A stretch of DNA of 64,000 nt, taken from NCBI GenBank assembly GCA_037974965.1, contig JBBPFI010000015.1:283001-347000 (forward strand), written 5' to 3'. A program made the translations under genes and the position numbers. The notes beneath the pieces are model-generated. The model was not told where the DNA came from. It saw only the letters and a list, made by a program, of their open reading frames with translations, and made no database searches. Each line of letters starts with the position of its first letter. Within the stretch, counting starts at the first letter, position 1. The stretch is from Dacryopinax spathularia (lineage: Eukaryota; Basidiomycota; Dacrymycetes; Dacrymycetales; Dacrymycetaceae). Shown one piece after another: positions 42,478 to 54,600 of this stretch.

Positions 42478-45400
42478 TCAGCCTTTCACCGCATGTTGTG
42501 AAATCGCAGAAGGACACACCTGCTCTCGTTGCTGGGCGAGCCAACTCTGCGGTTGCAGCCGACCTGCCGAGCCTGATCGAGATACTGCTGCCCGAAGCTG
42601 ACTTTGCCGTTGCTGCGAGCCTAGAACGCGGAATGAGCTCTGGAGCTGCTGTTTCTCCCGGTCATAGGCTGCTGCGTTCTCTTTGATTGTTCTCTGAAGC
42701 GGTTGTTAGCGGGCAAGCTAGACGATCCACAAGGGGTAACTGACCTTGAGCAGCGCAATCTTGTCCTCTAGAGATTGGATCTGCGCTTTATATGCCTGTT
42801 CGGCTTCCGCGAACGTGTTCTACCCAACTAGGTCAGCATGATAATCCAATGCACGGACAGAGACAGATCATACCGGATCTATCTTCCCAGCATGCTGCTT
42901 ATTGAACAGCTCGTCCTGCTCCTTGATGAACTGGAACCGGTATAAGCACGCAAGACCCAGACAAACAGAAATCGCTTGCCTGCCGGGCCTTGATCAGTTT
43001 CTGCCGCTCGACCTTGGCTTCCTCCTTCAAGCGAGCATTCTCGTCCGCCAAGTCCATCAGCCGCTTCTTCGTCTCCTCCGGCAAGTCCTTCCCAGCGATC
43101 GAAGCCCTCAGATCCCTTCCACACCAATTAGCACCTTCCAAAAACGGGAGGTGAGTTGGAGCAGCAGACGCACCCAATATCCCTCTCCCGCTTCAACATC
43201 GCTTCCCTCTGCCCGATCCCCTCTCCTTGGAGCTCGATCTTCTCCATTAACAAAGCGTTAACCTGCTCCATCTGCATCCTGTTCTTCTCACGCAAGTCTT
43301 TTTCCACCTGTCGGAGTCGGTCGAGTTCTGCGGAGAGGCCGGCGTTGTCGGACGAGACGGAGGCGCGGAGAGAGGCGAGGATCTCTAATTGGTCTTTGTT
43401 GACCAGGTTCACTGTCCGTCCGTATCAGCATCTCCTGCACTATGTCTGCATTGGGGAAGAAAGCACGTACGGTCGGACCGCGCGACGGTGAGATCCCGCT
43501 TCGCCCTCTCCAGCTCTACACCCTGCTCCTCAAACTTCTTCTTCAGCTCATCCAATTCATCCACGACCTCATTAAGCCTCTTCCGGAGCGCGATGACCAT
43601 CTCCCCGCTCTCGACACCACCCTTCCCAGCGCGGATGTCCTCCAGCTCCCGCTTAAGGACCAACACCTCGCGATGACTCGAAAGATACTCCTTTTCGTAT
43701 CGCCCCTTCAGGCGATTGGCATCCTCGAGCAGGTTTTCGAGCACCATTATACGGGAAGCGACCCCGTTTGCGGACTGTGCTTCCTGCAGCTCTCGTTCGA
43801 GAGCGCGGATACGGAGTTTGAGGTCGGTCATGGTCGTCCCGCTCAGCGCGTCGTCCAGCGTCAGAGGCTCGCTCGTGAGCTCGCCGTCCGCCCCGGGGCT
43901 CTGGGGCTCCTCGCCACTCCCATCTGTCAGCTGCCTCTTTCTCGGAGTACGCAGGGTGCTCTCCAGCTCTCGGACACGCTCAGCATACTGCTCCGCCTCC
44001 CTTCGCTCTTGATCTCGCATCTTCTCGACCTCTAAGCGAGCCTTACGCTCTTCCTCCAGCTTGAGACGCAGGCCTTCGACTTCCGCCCCTCGGCCAGCAG
44101 CCTTGGCTTCCAAGTCGGAGATCTGCTGCTTGTACGCGTCGAGGAGGGGCTTCATATTCGCCGACTTCGAAGACTGAGCTTCAAGCTGAGAGTTGGTATT
44201 CACCAGCTGTGTATTCTGTTCCGTCAGCGCCTATACCATCCAATCAGCCTTCCTCCTATCTCTTACAGAAAGAGGTAACAGAGTGCGTACTTTGATCTGC
44301 CTCCTCAAATCCGCCGTCTCCTCCAACTTCCGCTTATACTTCTCGATGACATTCTCGTTCTTCTGCGCCCGTTCAGCCGCGTGCCTCAGCTCATCCACCT
44401 GATCCTTAAGCCTCGCTGCTTCCTCAGCCTTTTCCTGCAGCTCGGAAGTCCGCTTGGAGAGCTCTGCGATTTCGCGCTCTTGACGCTGTAGCTGGGACTC
44501 GGCGGAGGAGAGGTTGTCTTCGCTTTTTCGGCTATGTTGGTCACATTAGCCTGGGCAGAAGGGGAGGGATACTGTAGGACAGAAGACGCACAGTTCGTCC
44601 TTCAGACGATCAATCTCGGCCTTTAACGCCGCCTCCAACTTTTCGCCTTTCTTCTCCTCCGCCGCTGCTTTCAGCTCACGAGCAGTGGCGAGGGCATCGT
44701 CCCTCTCCGCCTGTAGATCCGAAGCTTGAGCCTGGAGTTGCTCGACCTGCGCTTGGAGCGCCGTCAGAGCTGCCTGGAGGGTGGTGTTCTCCGACTGTAA
44801 GCGAGAGCGTGCAGATTGGATTTGGTAGTAATGGTCATCCCTGATCCCATTTCGTCAGCACCAGCTTTGGAAATGGAGCAGGAAGTTAGAAGAGACGCAC
44901 TCAGTCATCACGCTCGTATCGCCCTCCTCTTCCCCCTCGGCCTTCTCGACCCTAGGAGGGAAAGCCGCCATAACCCGCTCAATAGCGCGCATCATCAGAG
45001 TCTGCTGGTCCGTCCTCAGTCCTCTAATCGCCTCGACCGCCTCTTCCTTCTCCTCTCCCTGGACAGCGACGCCCACCACAAGCCGGAGAAGCTTGAGGGC
45101 TTCTTTCTCCCGTTCTTCTGGGGATGCTTTGGACGAGTCGGCATCGACGAGCGCTTGCAGGTCGGGCGTCCATTCTCCTTCGCTTGGGGTGGCGTCGGAG
45201 TGTAGGGCATACCATTGTGCTACCCGCCTGTACAGAGCTTTCAGCTGTGTGAGCCTCAAAGGCCAGGGGTCATTGGGACCTAGTAGGCGGGCAGGGAGCG
45301 GGAACTGAGTGGGAGAGGCGCGCGAGAGAAGGGAGAGGAGGACGCTGCCGTCTGTGAGAGATTGGAGGGATGTTATGGGCTGTGAGGAGAGAGGGCGGAG

Positions 45401-45724
45401 CCAGGCGAGGAAGGCGCAAAGCTCGGGGTCGTGCGACTCCGGCTCTTCTTGCTCCTGTTCATGCTCGTGGTCCTCGGCATCGGGACTGTGGGGGTCGGCC
45501 ATTCTGCTCGTGCTCGCGGTGGGAGGAGATTTCGAACTGGACGGCGACAACGACGCACTCGACGACTGCGACGCCTGCCCACCACGCGCTCTAAGCGGCT
45601 GTGCAGGGCGCGTTCTCCGCATCGGCGATACAGGCGAATTCGTCGGGGATAATGAAGAACTGGACGATTTGGACGATTGTCTTTCTCTGGCCGAGCGGAG
45701 ATGGGAGGCTTGGATGGAGGTCAT
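42478..45724 (-). CDS. hook: HOOK-family dynein/kinesin adaptor
   Basis: ATG 45724 (MTSIQASHLRSARERQ); ATG 45502 (MADPHSPDAED) is the alternative. A Ser-rich start is followed by the Hook N-terminal domain: CAFLAWLRPLSSQPITSLQS, LTDGSVLLSLLSRASPTQF and a helix ending LRTDQQTLMMRAIERVMAAF. About 650 residues of coiled coil follow over several exons (LRRQIKALTEQNTQLVNTN, RIRALERELQEAQSANGV, ETKKRLMDLADENARLKEEA), with a Gln/Ser-rich end (RSQSQLR-like) and QHAVKG. Fungal HookA links early endosomes to dynein through the FTS-Hook-FHIP complex. Last exon carries a short variable tail. Confidence 0.88.
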
Positions 45725-46278
45725 CGTTTCGCTTTGAATCACTGAGCTGGGATGAGATCTGGAGGAGATAAATGCGCATACATGAGGGAGTTTCGGCGGG
45801 GCATGCTTGCCGCGAGGGGAGGGCGACTCGCGCGTGTTGGGGAAAGACGATGCGTTCGGTTTCAAGTTGCCCAATACGGCCTCTGAGTTCGAGTTACCGG
45901 TTATACACAGATACTCAGCCGGATGAACAGTAAGAAAGGCTCCTGGCCGATGTGGAAGAAGGTCCAACCACGGCTCGAACGGTGAGAGAGGCCATGGGAG
46001 CGCATTCATTCCCCCTCTCCCGGATATGGGCACAAACGCCGAGACACGCGCGTTCTTTGACATCACCGTATTGTCACCGCCGACCACGTCGACTTCCCGT
46101 GGGCCGTCTTACAATAACAACACATGGAACGACTGGCAACCGGCTTCGCTGCTCCCCACCTCTAGAATGGGCAGAAGCATCGACCTTCAAGGGGCGGATA
46201 TAAAGGCAGCATGCTCAGGCTCGCCTCTCTGGTGATCGCTGATTGGGAAGACGATCATCCCAAAGGGTTGACAACAAC
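45725..46278. promoter_or_regulatory. Divergent promoter region of HOOK and GST copy 2
   Basis: A 554-bp gap between divergent starts. GGGGCGGATATAAAGGCAGC at about 46190-46209 holds a TATA motif (GATATAAAG) on the + strand, about 75 bases before the ATG of GST copy 2. Confidence 0.5.
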
Positions 46279-47212
46279 ATGTCAGAGAAGAAACTGATCC
46301 TATACGACATCCCGAGCAAAGGCAACAAATGCTGGTCCCCGAACACCTGGAAGGTCCGGCTCGCACTGCGATACAAGCGTATCCACTTCGAAACAGTCTG
46401 GTGCGTCCCCACTTCTCGCACAGGCCGAGCGAGCGCTGACATTCAGTTCCCGAATCAAAGGCTTCACTATAGGGAGATCAAGCCTATCGTCGGGGTGTAT
46501 TGTCAGCCTGGCAAGGAGGTGCCAACGCTGCCTACGATAAAGCATGGCGATACCTGGGTGTACGACTCGTTCGAGATCATCAGTGCGTCCCTGTTCCCCT
46601 GCCCCGCCCTCCCCTGCCCTCTGCCCCTGCTCCCCATGACTTGAGCTGACAACGTTCCAGAGTATCTCGAGAACACCTTCCCCCACACCCCCTCCCTCTT
46701 TCACCCCTCTCTCCCCACCATAACACTCTTCCAAACATTCCACTCCCAAATCCTCATCCTCTCGATGTACGGCCTCTTAATCCCGCTCACGCCCGCGATC
46801 CTGAGTAAAGAAGATGCGGAGTACTACAGATGGAGGAGGGCGCTGGATTTTGGGGTGCCTTTTGAGCAGTATGGGGTGGGGGCTGGGGTGAGGGATTGGA
46901 AGGAGGCGCTAGGGGTCGTGGTTAGTACGCTAGGGGAGACGGGGGAGCCGTACATATTAGGCGATGAACGTAAGCCTCTGCCTTTCCTCTTTTCCCCCCT
47001 CTGCTTCGCTAGGAGAGCCAGGCAGGTGACGCTGATGATGCGCGACAGTGAGCTACGCCGACATCCTAATCCTCGCCCTACTCCTCTGGCAGCTCAAGCT
47101 CAACCCGAGCGTCTTGGAAGAGACGTTCGCGCTGTACGACGGTTCGAAAGGCGGGGCGGCGTTCAGGAGGTGGTATGAGCGGGTCTTACCGATCGCGAAA
47201 GAAGATCTTTGA
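46279..47212 (+). CDS. Glutathione S-transferase, etherase-like, copy 2
   Basis: ATG 46279 (MSEKKLILYDIPSKGNKCWS). Nearly parallel to copy 1: PNTWKVRLALRYKRIHFETV, PTLPTIKHGDTWVYDSFEII, YLENTFPHTPSLFHPS, GVRDWKEALGVVVSTLGETG and, after the last intron, LSYADILILALLLWQLKLNP. About 250 residues in four exons. Ends LPIAKEDL, compared with GLAKDDL in copy 1. A TATA box lies about 75 bases upstream. The inverted pair around HOOK points to a local duplication. Confidence 0.85.
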
Positions 47213-47625
47213 CCGCTCAACCGGCCATCAAGGATCAAGTACTGCATATTTCGGACGCATGGAGGAACCCAGCTGGGAAGGGATGACTGCATTACTACGT
47301 TCCGTCGATGAGCTCGAACGTACTGTACCGCGCAGCGTCACTGCTCCAGCTAGGATCTGTTTGTAGGAACTTGAACTAGTGCGCTTGCCAAAGTGAAGTG
47401 TGATCGCGGCGCATATATGTATGTTACAGACGGGATGGCGAGGTCTGATCAGACAGTTTCCTCCTCTTGTTGCTGACAGAGTTGATGTTCCTGGCGCATT
47501 TTTTGATGGGGTGACAAAGCCGACCAAAACATGTCGTCCTTCTCTCTCGTGTATGACAATCCGGGGTCAACAATTCTTACGATGTCACTCCTGCCCGCTC
47601 GCCCGCAGTACGGTAGCGCAGGACG
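47213..47625. other. Intergenic, nothing recognised
   Basis: A 413-bp gap between GST copies 2 and 3. No gene or clear motif. Confidence 0.4.
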
Positions 47626-48721
47626 ATGCTTTCCTTGCAGCCATCCAGATGGCTAGTCAAGCGAGCTACGCATCCATGCCGCCCTCCCGTCCTACGCTCC
47701 AGGTTATCCGCATCGTTCTCTTCGACCGCAGGAAGCCTTCCATCCGCCGACTTTACGGCGCAGCATGACCCCAAGCTGGTACTATACGACCTCGCCTGCG
47801 CCCTCCCCCATCAAACCTTCTCCCCCGCTTGCTGGAGAGCAAGGCTCGTCCTACAGCATAAGGGGCTTCCTTTCCGGACAGAATGGGGTACGCTGCCCCT
47901 CCCCCTCTCCTGCCAGAGCTGCTCCAACCCTTTATGCATGCATAACAAGCCAGCGCGCTAATGAGATGTGGTTTGAGCAGTCCAATACCCAGACATATCC
48001 CCCCTCCTCACTTCCCTCCACCCAAACCTTCCAGCCCGGCTCCCCCTCCTCCAGCACAACAAGCAGTACATCCCCGACTCCTTCAAGATCGCCCAGCACC
48101 TCGACACCCACCCCACCCTCCAGCCCACCACCCTCCAGCCCACCACCCTCCAGCCCACCACCCTCCAGCCCACCACCCCACGAGCCCTCCTCCCGACCGC
48201 ACAAGCGGCCTACTTCGCACAACAATACTTCACGCACTCCGTTTTTCCACTAGCGTCGAGGCTTGTCATACCCCATATCCCTGGTCTGTTGGGGGAGAGG
48301 GAGGGGGGATGGTTTAGGCGGACGAGGGAGGAGAGGTTTGGTTGTAGGTTTGAGGAGATCGGAGTGGGGGTGGGGGTGAGGGAGGTGGGGCGGGCGCTGG
48401 GGCCTGTGCTGAGTTGTTTGGAGGGGTATGGGCCTTACCTTTCTGGGGAGGCGGGTACGTCCCGTCTTATCCTTAATTTTCGTGTTGCTCTTACTCCCAG
48501 TCTTGCTCGGGTATGTGTCTGGGCTGCGCGCTAATGTGTGCATAGTGGGATACTCGGACTTCATACTACTCGGCATGCTGCAATGGTGGGAGTTGGCACA
48601 CAAGGAGGGGATGGAGGCGCTCTTGGATACGTGCGAGCTTGGGGGAAAGAAGGTTTTGAGGAGTTGGTGGGAGCGGGGTGGGGGGTTGGCCGTGGTGAAG
48701 GACGAGGGTGGGGAGGAGTGA
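47626..48721 (+). CDS. Glutathione S-transferase-like protein, copy 3, with possible mitochondrial presequence
   Basis: ATG 47626. The first 35 residues (MLSLQPSRWLVKRATHPCRP and on) are rich in Arg/Ser/Leu with no acidic residue, like a mitochondrial presequence. The GST core follows: KLVLYDLACALPHQTFSPAC, WRARLVLQHKGLPFRTEW, then after an intron YPDISPLL and PDSFKIAQHLDTHP. The helical domain has GVGVREVGRALGPVLSCLEG and, after the last intron, VGYSDFILLGMLQWWELAHK. It is more diverged than copies 1 and 2. A four-fold LQPTT repeat is inserted at the N/C domain junction. Organelle targeting is inference. Confidence 0.7.
48113..48177 (+). repeat. 15-bp tandem repeat inside GST copy 3
   Basis: About four copies of CCCTCCAGCCCACCA, keeping frame and encoding repeated LQPTT. 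It sits where copies 1 and 2 have the short link YP-TPSL(L/F)-P. Confidence 0.85.
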
Positions 48722-49916
48722 GGGCTGTCGAAGGGCTGAGTGGACGTCATTACCTGCGTGCGATGTTCGACAATGCTCGGTTCACTCATCATATGCCTGC
48801 TCGTCAACGTTGTCTCCAGGAAGACGCAGAGCTCCACAAACAGAAGGACGCGATGAGATATGAGGAAACGAGCGCGTCGGTTTGCAGCCAGGGTTGGAAT
48901 TTCGGTACTGTGTGGAAACAATGACGACCTCAAGCTCACAAGCTGGCTAAGTTCCCAGTCTGCTGAAGAATCCCATCCTTGACCAGTCTTCGTCAAGGCA
49001 AATAGAGGCAGATACGATCGGGCGTCGTAATCTCGATCGGGCTGCGGAGCAACAAGTACGTGCTGAGCAAAACAAGTATGTAATTCCCGACCAACCGGGC
49101 AGCTCGACATGCATTGCAAGCCCAACATACCCGTCAAATCCGGACATTACGTGCGCCTCCGACCTCTCGGAGGATCTCACATTCCCGGGCGTCGTTACCA
49201 TCACGACCGGCTGCTCACCTTGGCGTGGTTCTCCTCTAGTCTGCTCCGCCCAAGAGCAAAGCAGAGCGCGTCCGGTCCCTTCGGACGCGTCCCCTCACCA
49301 CACTCCGCGCTCGCGTATTCCGCCCTCTTCGCTCGGCTTCGCGCGGCATCCCATCTCCCATTTCGGTCCCTGAAGAGATGCTTTTGACCGCTGATTGGAC
49401 CCCCGAATCTGTCCGCGTCGCGCGGAATGTGAGAAACATGGAAATGGGGCGCCGAGATAAAAGAGCAAAGGGTCGCGTTCCGTCGAAACGCCAAAATCAT
49501 TCCAAACAGGCCACAGCGCAGCGCGTTGATGATCGACTGTGCTTGGCCGAGAGCTCAGACTTGGGATATGGTCTGAGATGACAGGGCAGACCCTGTCTGA
49601 GTCTGCTCATCGGACGGCCGAGAACACGCCCCCCCGAGGGTACCGGACCCGCAGACTCAGGAAATAGCAGCCCTTAATATTATTGCCTTGGCCGTTTGGC
49701 AGTGGCACAATTGCACAGCTCATCGCCCGTCCGTTCCCCCGTTTTTCGCCTCTGTCCGTTCCGCACCCTTTCTTCGACCCACCACCTCGCCAGGTCTTAT
49801 CCAGCTCATCTTTGCTCATCCTCGGGCAGTCCGCTCTCTACCTTCTTAACAAACCGCTTCAACTTGCGTCTTCGAGCACTTTCAGCTTTCCAGCCAACTC
49901 CAGCCAGCCAACAACA
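48722..49916. other. Intergenic, nothing firm
   Basis: About 1.2 kb. Frames here are short and none shows a family signature. A pyrimidine-rich stretch precedes the GPI-protein start (49730-49910), consistent with a promoter and 5' untranslated region. Confidence 0.4.
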
Positions 49917-50594
49917 ATGCAGCACTTCCTCCCCCTCATCCTCGCAGCCGCCGCGTCGGTCCACGCGATCCAAGTCACCTCCCCGACCCAATTCACAGTC
50001 TGGGACGCCTCTTCCTCCACTCAGACCGTCTCATGGTCTTCGGTCGACACGGACGCGACGAGCTTCGCGATCGTGCTCGTTAACCAGGACAGGAATGTCC
50101 TCCCGCAGAATGATCAGCTGCTCGCGGCGAACGTGAGCACCAGCGCGGGGAGCGCAAGTGTTACCTACCCTGGTGGGGCGTGGCCTGTGGGCAATGCGTT
50201 CCAGGTGAGCAGCCCTCCTTGCTACCGCTGCTTTATATACGCTGAGTACTGACCCCGTCGCGCTTTCCAGGTCAACCTCATCAAATCCTCCACAGACATC
50301 AACACGATCTACGCCCAATCCAACGACTTCAACATAACCGGCACTCCCAGCAGCACGACCAGCACCAGCTCAGGTAGCACCGCTTCGGCGGCAACCAACA
50401 CGGGCTCGACGTTGATGGTCTCGAACACCGCCAGCGGCTCTGGATCCGCAACGGGCAGCGCGGCCAGCCCGAGCGGGAGCAGCGATTCTCTGCCTAATAC
50501 TGGGGGGAGCAAGAGCGGCGCGGTGGGGATGAGGGAGGTGAAGGTCGGCGGGCTCGTTTTGGCGCTTGGGTTCCTGGGCGCTCTGCTTGCCTGA
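49917..50594 (+). CDS. Kre9/KNH-type Ser/Thr-rich GPI-anchored cell-surface protein
   Basis: ATG 49917. Signal peptide MQHFLPLILAAAASVHA, then IQVTSPTQFTVWDASSSTQT with VSWSSVDTDATSFAIVLVNQ, the beta-sandwich pattern of the Kre9/KNH-like domain (about residues 18-115). One intron (about 50204-50270) precedes VNLIKSSTDINTIYAQSNDF. A Ser/Thr/Gly-rich stalk and a hydrophobic tail (GGLVLALGFLGALLA) give a GPI-anchor signal. About 205 residues. Such proteins decorate the wall and are tied to beta-1,6-glucan structure in yeast; the direct role here is unknown. Confidence 0.85.
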
Positions 50595-51076
50595 GCTTGA
50601 ACTGCCTGAACTGCCTGAACTGCCGCCCTCTACCACTGGAACGGTTGTATGGTCGTGGTCGCCGCGAAACGGATACGGAACGGACTGTGATACCACGCAT
50701 CTTCTTGCCCTTATACAGTACAGTACACTCATGATGCCGTTCGGATGTACTGGACCCTCCTTTCTTGCTTTTGCTCCTTAGCGTCTTTGCTGCTATGTCT
50801 TAGAGCTTTCGATTTCCTTTAGTTTTGATTTGTTATTGTACGACCCTCTGAGGGGCTGCAATAGGACGTTCGTTACACCCTCCTGATTCATAAGTACACT
50901 ACATGCGTGATCCTGCCTAGGGAGGTGCGGCAGCTGCTGTACTGCGCTGTATAGGCGCATATATTTGGCACGTCGCATATATGCGGTGCAGTACGGTACA
51001 TCGTATAACATTCTAGTGGTACATCCCACGTCTAAGTTGTCCTGGGTATATTTGAGTGAGGCTGCGCCGCTCTACT
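50595..51076. other. Convergent intergenic region
   Basis: A 482-bp gap between two stops. It has a short palindromic AT motif (GCATATATGC near 50976). No gene. Confidence 0.4.
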
Positions 51077-53167
51077 CTAGCCGTATCGCACGCCCTGGGA
51101 GACAGCCGCCTCGGCGAACCAGTCGTCCGTCCGAGATTCTTGGGGTGTGGCGAGGTTGACTATGACGCTCTTGCTTTGCGTATCTGGATCCCAGTCAGCC
51201 CTCAGCCAATCAACAACCATCTCACCCTCCATCCCAATGACGAAACAAAAACCCGCAAGAAAAGCGGGCGGACTCACAAGCCTCATAAGCCTCCACCCCG
51301 TTCTCCCGCCCCACACCGCTCGCCCCGCCCATCCCGCCCCAGGGTGAACTGGGATCGTTCCGGTGCCAGGTGTTGATCCATACTATTCCTGCGTTGATTT
51401 GAGCGGCAACACGATGGGCGCGCGGGAGGGATTGGGTGAAGAGGCCCGCGCCGAGGGAATAGGGGGTGCTGTTGGCTAGGGCGAGGGCTTGGGCTTCCGT
51501 CTGACGTGCAAATGAGGTCAGCAAACGTCGTTGGGGCGAGAGTAGGGTAAGGAGAAGAGGGGAGCGCACCTTGAATTTCCTAACCGCTATCACAGGCCCG
51601 AACAGCTCGTCTCTCCAGACCGGATCTTCCAAACCGGGCTCCTCAACGATAGTGGGGGCCATGAAGTATCCTTTACTCAGGTCGGTCCCATCTAGCTTCG
51701 ACTTGCCCGTGAGCCTCGATCCACCCGCTACTATACGTGCCGGTGGGGAGAGTTGCTTTAGGGCGCTGAGGATCCGGTCTAGTGCGCGTTGGGAGATGAC
51801 TGGTCCCATGGTGGATTCGGGGTTCTGGGCTAGAGGTCGTGTGAGACTACCAGAGCAGAAGAGTGCGCGGGTAGGGACGTACGAGAGCCAATGCGCTCCG
51901 TTATGCTCCTCACGCGGTCAACGAGCGCGCTCATGAACTCCTCATACACGTCTTCCTGCACCAACAGGCGCGTGCCAGAAACGCACGTCTGCCCGGAAGC
52001 GACGAATGCGCTGAAGCATGTGCCCGCTACGGCGCTCGGGATGTCCGCGTCGGAGAAGACGATTACGGGTGCCTTTCCTCCGAGCTCGGCGGTGAAAGGG
52101 ATGTTGCGGGCTCCGACGGTGGCGCCTATTGTGCGGCCGGCTGCTGTTCCGGCCTACAATATGCTGCCTTTTCAGCTGAGGGCGGAGTTTGAGCGGGGAA
52201 GAACGTACGGTGATGTCGACTTTCTTGATTCTCTCGTCGTTGATAAGCCACCGTGCGGTGTCTTTGCCCCCGTATAGGACATTCAGGACACCTGACGGAA
52301 CTGCACGGAGTTAGTCACACCTCTGACGGCGTGATTAAAGGACTTACTGCCAGCTTCGGTCGCAATTTCGGCGAAGATGCCGACAGTTATCGGGGCCAGT
52401 TCGGAGGGTTTGACGATCTGCAGGAGTTTCAGGTGTTTGCTTCGTCCTGAGCCTTAGAGCTCGTACGATGCTGTTACCCGCTGCTAATGCTGGGGCAATT
52501 TTCTTCATCGCGATGAGAAGAGGGTGGTTGAATGGCTGTGCGAAAGGTCAGCGGTCGCTGACAGACGACTTCCGCCTCCAGCCCACCGTTATTTGCGCCA
52601 CAACTCCCAGAGGATATCGCTTGACATAGTTCAACAGGTTGCCCTGTGTCGGAAGTACCAGGCCTTCATGCGAGCGAGCGAGAGCCGCATGATAGTCCCT
52701 AGCAGACGATCAGGTGCGTTGTGTCCCTTGTCAGCTAGACGACTTACAGCCATTCTGGTACACGAGTCAACTGCGCCCGCATCTCTCGTATACAGCGTCC
52801 AGTCTGCAAGGACTCGAGCATGATGAGCTCCGGGAGCCGAGCGGTCAGAGCGCGCGACACGTCTGTCAAGACCTTTGCACGGTGAGCGGGCGACGCTTGC
52901 GACCAGACACCGGAATGGAATGCTTGATCTGCCGCATTGATAGCCTCCTTCACCATCGATTGTTCCGCAATCTCAACTCTGCTGGTCGATCAGTCTGCTG
53001 TTGCTAAGGACGATAGCATATAAGTACAGACTCGCATAGGGTCTCTTGCGTTGCCGGGTTCTCTATGGACAACCTGGAAAATTGGACCGTTTGCTCAATT
53101 TCCACCAGCATAGATGCGCGTCATACTCACCGTTCTGGGAGAGAAGATCGTCTTTGAGTTGCTCCAT
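51077..53167 (-). CDS. NAD(P)-dependent aldehyde dehydrogenase
   Basis: ATG 53167 (MEQLKDDLLSQN) is spliced to GLSIENPATQETLC and then VEIAEQSMVKEAINAADQAF. Many short introns. Domain order is that of the ALDH superfamily: PSGVLNVLYGGKDTARWL, DITAGTAAGRTIGATVGAR, ELGGKAPVIVFSDAD (catalytic Glu), SGQTCVSGTR (nucleophile Cys), GPVISQRALDRILSALKQL, ELFGPVIAVRKF, SLGAGLFTQSLPRAHRVAAQ, INTWHRNDPSSPWGGMGGAS and the end YTQSKSVIVNL. The ALDH active-site residues are present. It oxidises aldehydes to acids; substrate class (betaine- or aminobutyraldehyde-like) cannot be told. Confidence 0.85.
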
Positions 53168-53631
53168 TATAGAAGGATGCTAGCAGAGTCTCTCCAAGCT
53201 CGCTTTTCACTTGCTGAGCCTGGAACAACTTCGATAAGGCCAGCTCAAAGAGAAGGGAAGCGATCTCTTGACCTGAGCAGCCAGATCCACGGCAGCCAGC
53301 ACTGATCGGACAGGCAAAGATATTCGCATGACAATATCGCCGTAGCAGAAGCTCTTTCAGATTAAAATAGTCGCGGCCGCGTCCACAAGCAGCGTTATCA
53401 GCAAGCCTTGTCCTTGGAGAACACCAGCTAAGTAGATCGATAGTTCACGAAGTCGTTTATAGCAAAAGGATTATTCAGTCAGTGGCTCCTCAAAGCGCAT
53501 CCTCGTTTGTAGTCAATGAAAGTCCTTTTAGACAGAGAAGTTCTGAGACAAGGGTCATACTATTGACTGCGTGCGATTAGGTTAATTAAGAAGTGGGCGG
53601 AAGCAGAGATATCTTGCACGTGATTATCAGG
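53168..53631. other. Intergenic between divergent genes
   Basis: A 464-bp gap between ALDH (-) and the F-box gene (+). No clear motif. Confidence 0.4.
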
Positions 53632-54600
53632 ATGCGGATCGCATCTGGTCAGAGCCGCCTCTCTCTGCACTTGGCATTGAGCCAGCAACCGTACCACCTC
53701 TCACTTCCTTTCGGCATCGACGACAGCTACTGGCCAAACTCTCGGCATAGCTCCTGCCAGCGCGATCATCATGGCGAGCTTTATCTTGAGGCCTGCAACA
53801 ATGAAGGTGAGGAACGAGCTATTTGCCTCAACCCCGTCCAGTCCCTCACGCTTTCCGCTCAGCTCAAACTTAAACGGCGAAATAAGCTCGGCAAGGACGT
53901 TCAGCAGCAAGCCAGCTGCAGTCGTGATAGCGAGCCGATGGATAAGCTACCCCTTGAGCTGTGTGAGCTGGTATTGCAACATATGCCAGAGATGTTCGCT
54001 TGGAGGTGTCGCCTAGTATGTCGGGCTTGGCGACATTACATCGAAGACATTTTATCGCGCGACTGGCTTCTCGGCAGCCGACTGTTGATGATGTATATCA
54101 ATCACCCTCGAATGCTTGTGCTGGACACCAGCGAAAACCGGGATATGCGACTAACCCGCGGCGACCTTGTTCTAGACCTCGTTGCTCGGCAAGACGACTA
54201 TCTCGTTTTCAGGTTTACAGCATCGTCGATGGCAACACTTTCTCAGCTCTCGGAAAAGTATATTCAATCCATACGGGATTTCTGGCCGGCTTCTATGGCA
54301 CCGAGCAGGCCGAAGCTCTCGCCCTTTCGCTTCGATCGGCATAATATGCGCGAATTGAAGCTCTACATCTGGACATTATCGACCCTTCCTCCAAAGGATA
54401 ACGTACCAGATATGCGCCTCCTAACCCTGAGGTCGATGCCTCCGAACCAGTTCTTGGGCAAGAGACGGGTTCAAGACTTCAGGCTGCAATCACCTGACTT
54501 GCTTCTGGTCAACCGACACATACTGTTTTCGAAGCTTTTTGGTGGAGGAGACGACCAGAGCGTCGGACCGGGCTTGCCGTTTTTCAAACAGAGTCTTTAG
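53632..54600 (+). CDS. F-box domain protein
   Basis: The long frame opens at ATG 53632 (MRIASGQSRLSLHLAL). A later ATG at 53938 (MDKLPLELCELVLQHMPEMF) directly begins the F-box and may be the true start. The F-box reads LPLELCELVLQHMPEMFAWR followed by CRLVCRAWRHYIEDIL, with the usual VCRxW. The rest (about 180 residues) has no motif I recognise; it ends FFKQSL. F-box proteins recruit targets to SCF ubiquitin ligases through Skp1; the target is unknown. Confidence 0.7.
   Translation: MRIASGQSRLSLHLALSQQPYHLSLPFGIDDSYWPNSRHSSCQRDHHGELYLEACNNEGEERAICLNPVQSLTLSAQLKLKRRNKLGKDVQQQASCSRDSEPMDKLPLELCELVLQHMPEMFAWRCRLVCRAWRHYIEDILSRDWLLGSRLLMMYINHPRMLVLDTSENRDMRLTRGDLVLDLVARQDDYLVFRFTASSMATLSQLSEKYIQSIRDFWPASMAPSRPKLSPFRFDRHNMRELKLYIWTLSTLPPKDNVPDMRLLTLRSMPPNQFLGKRRVQDFRLQSPDLLLVNRHILFSKLFGGGDDQSVGPGLPFFKQSL

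Noticed and set aside
47932-48237. Glycine-rich minus-strand protein opposite GST copy 3
   Set aside because: It is the shadow of the 15-bp tandem repeat on the other strand.
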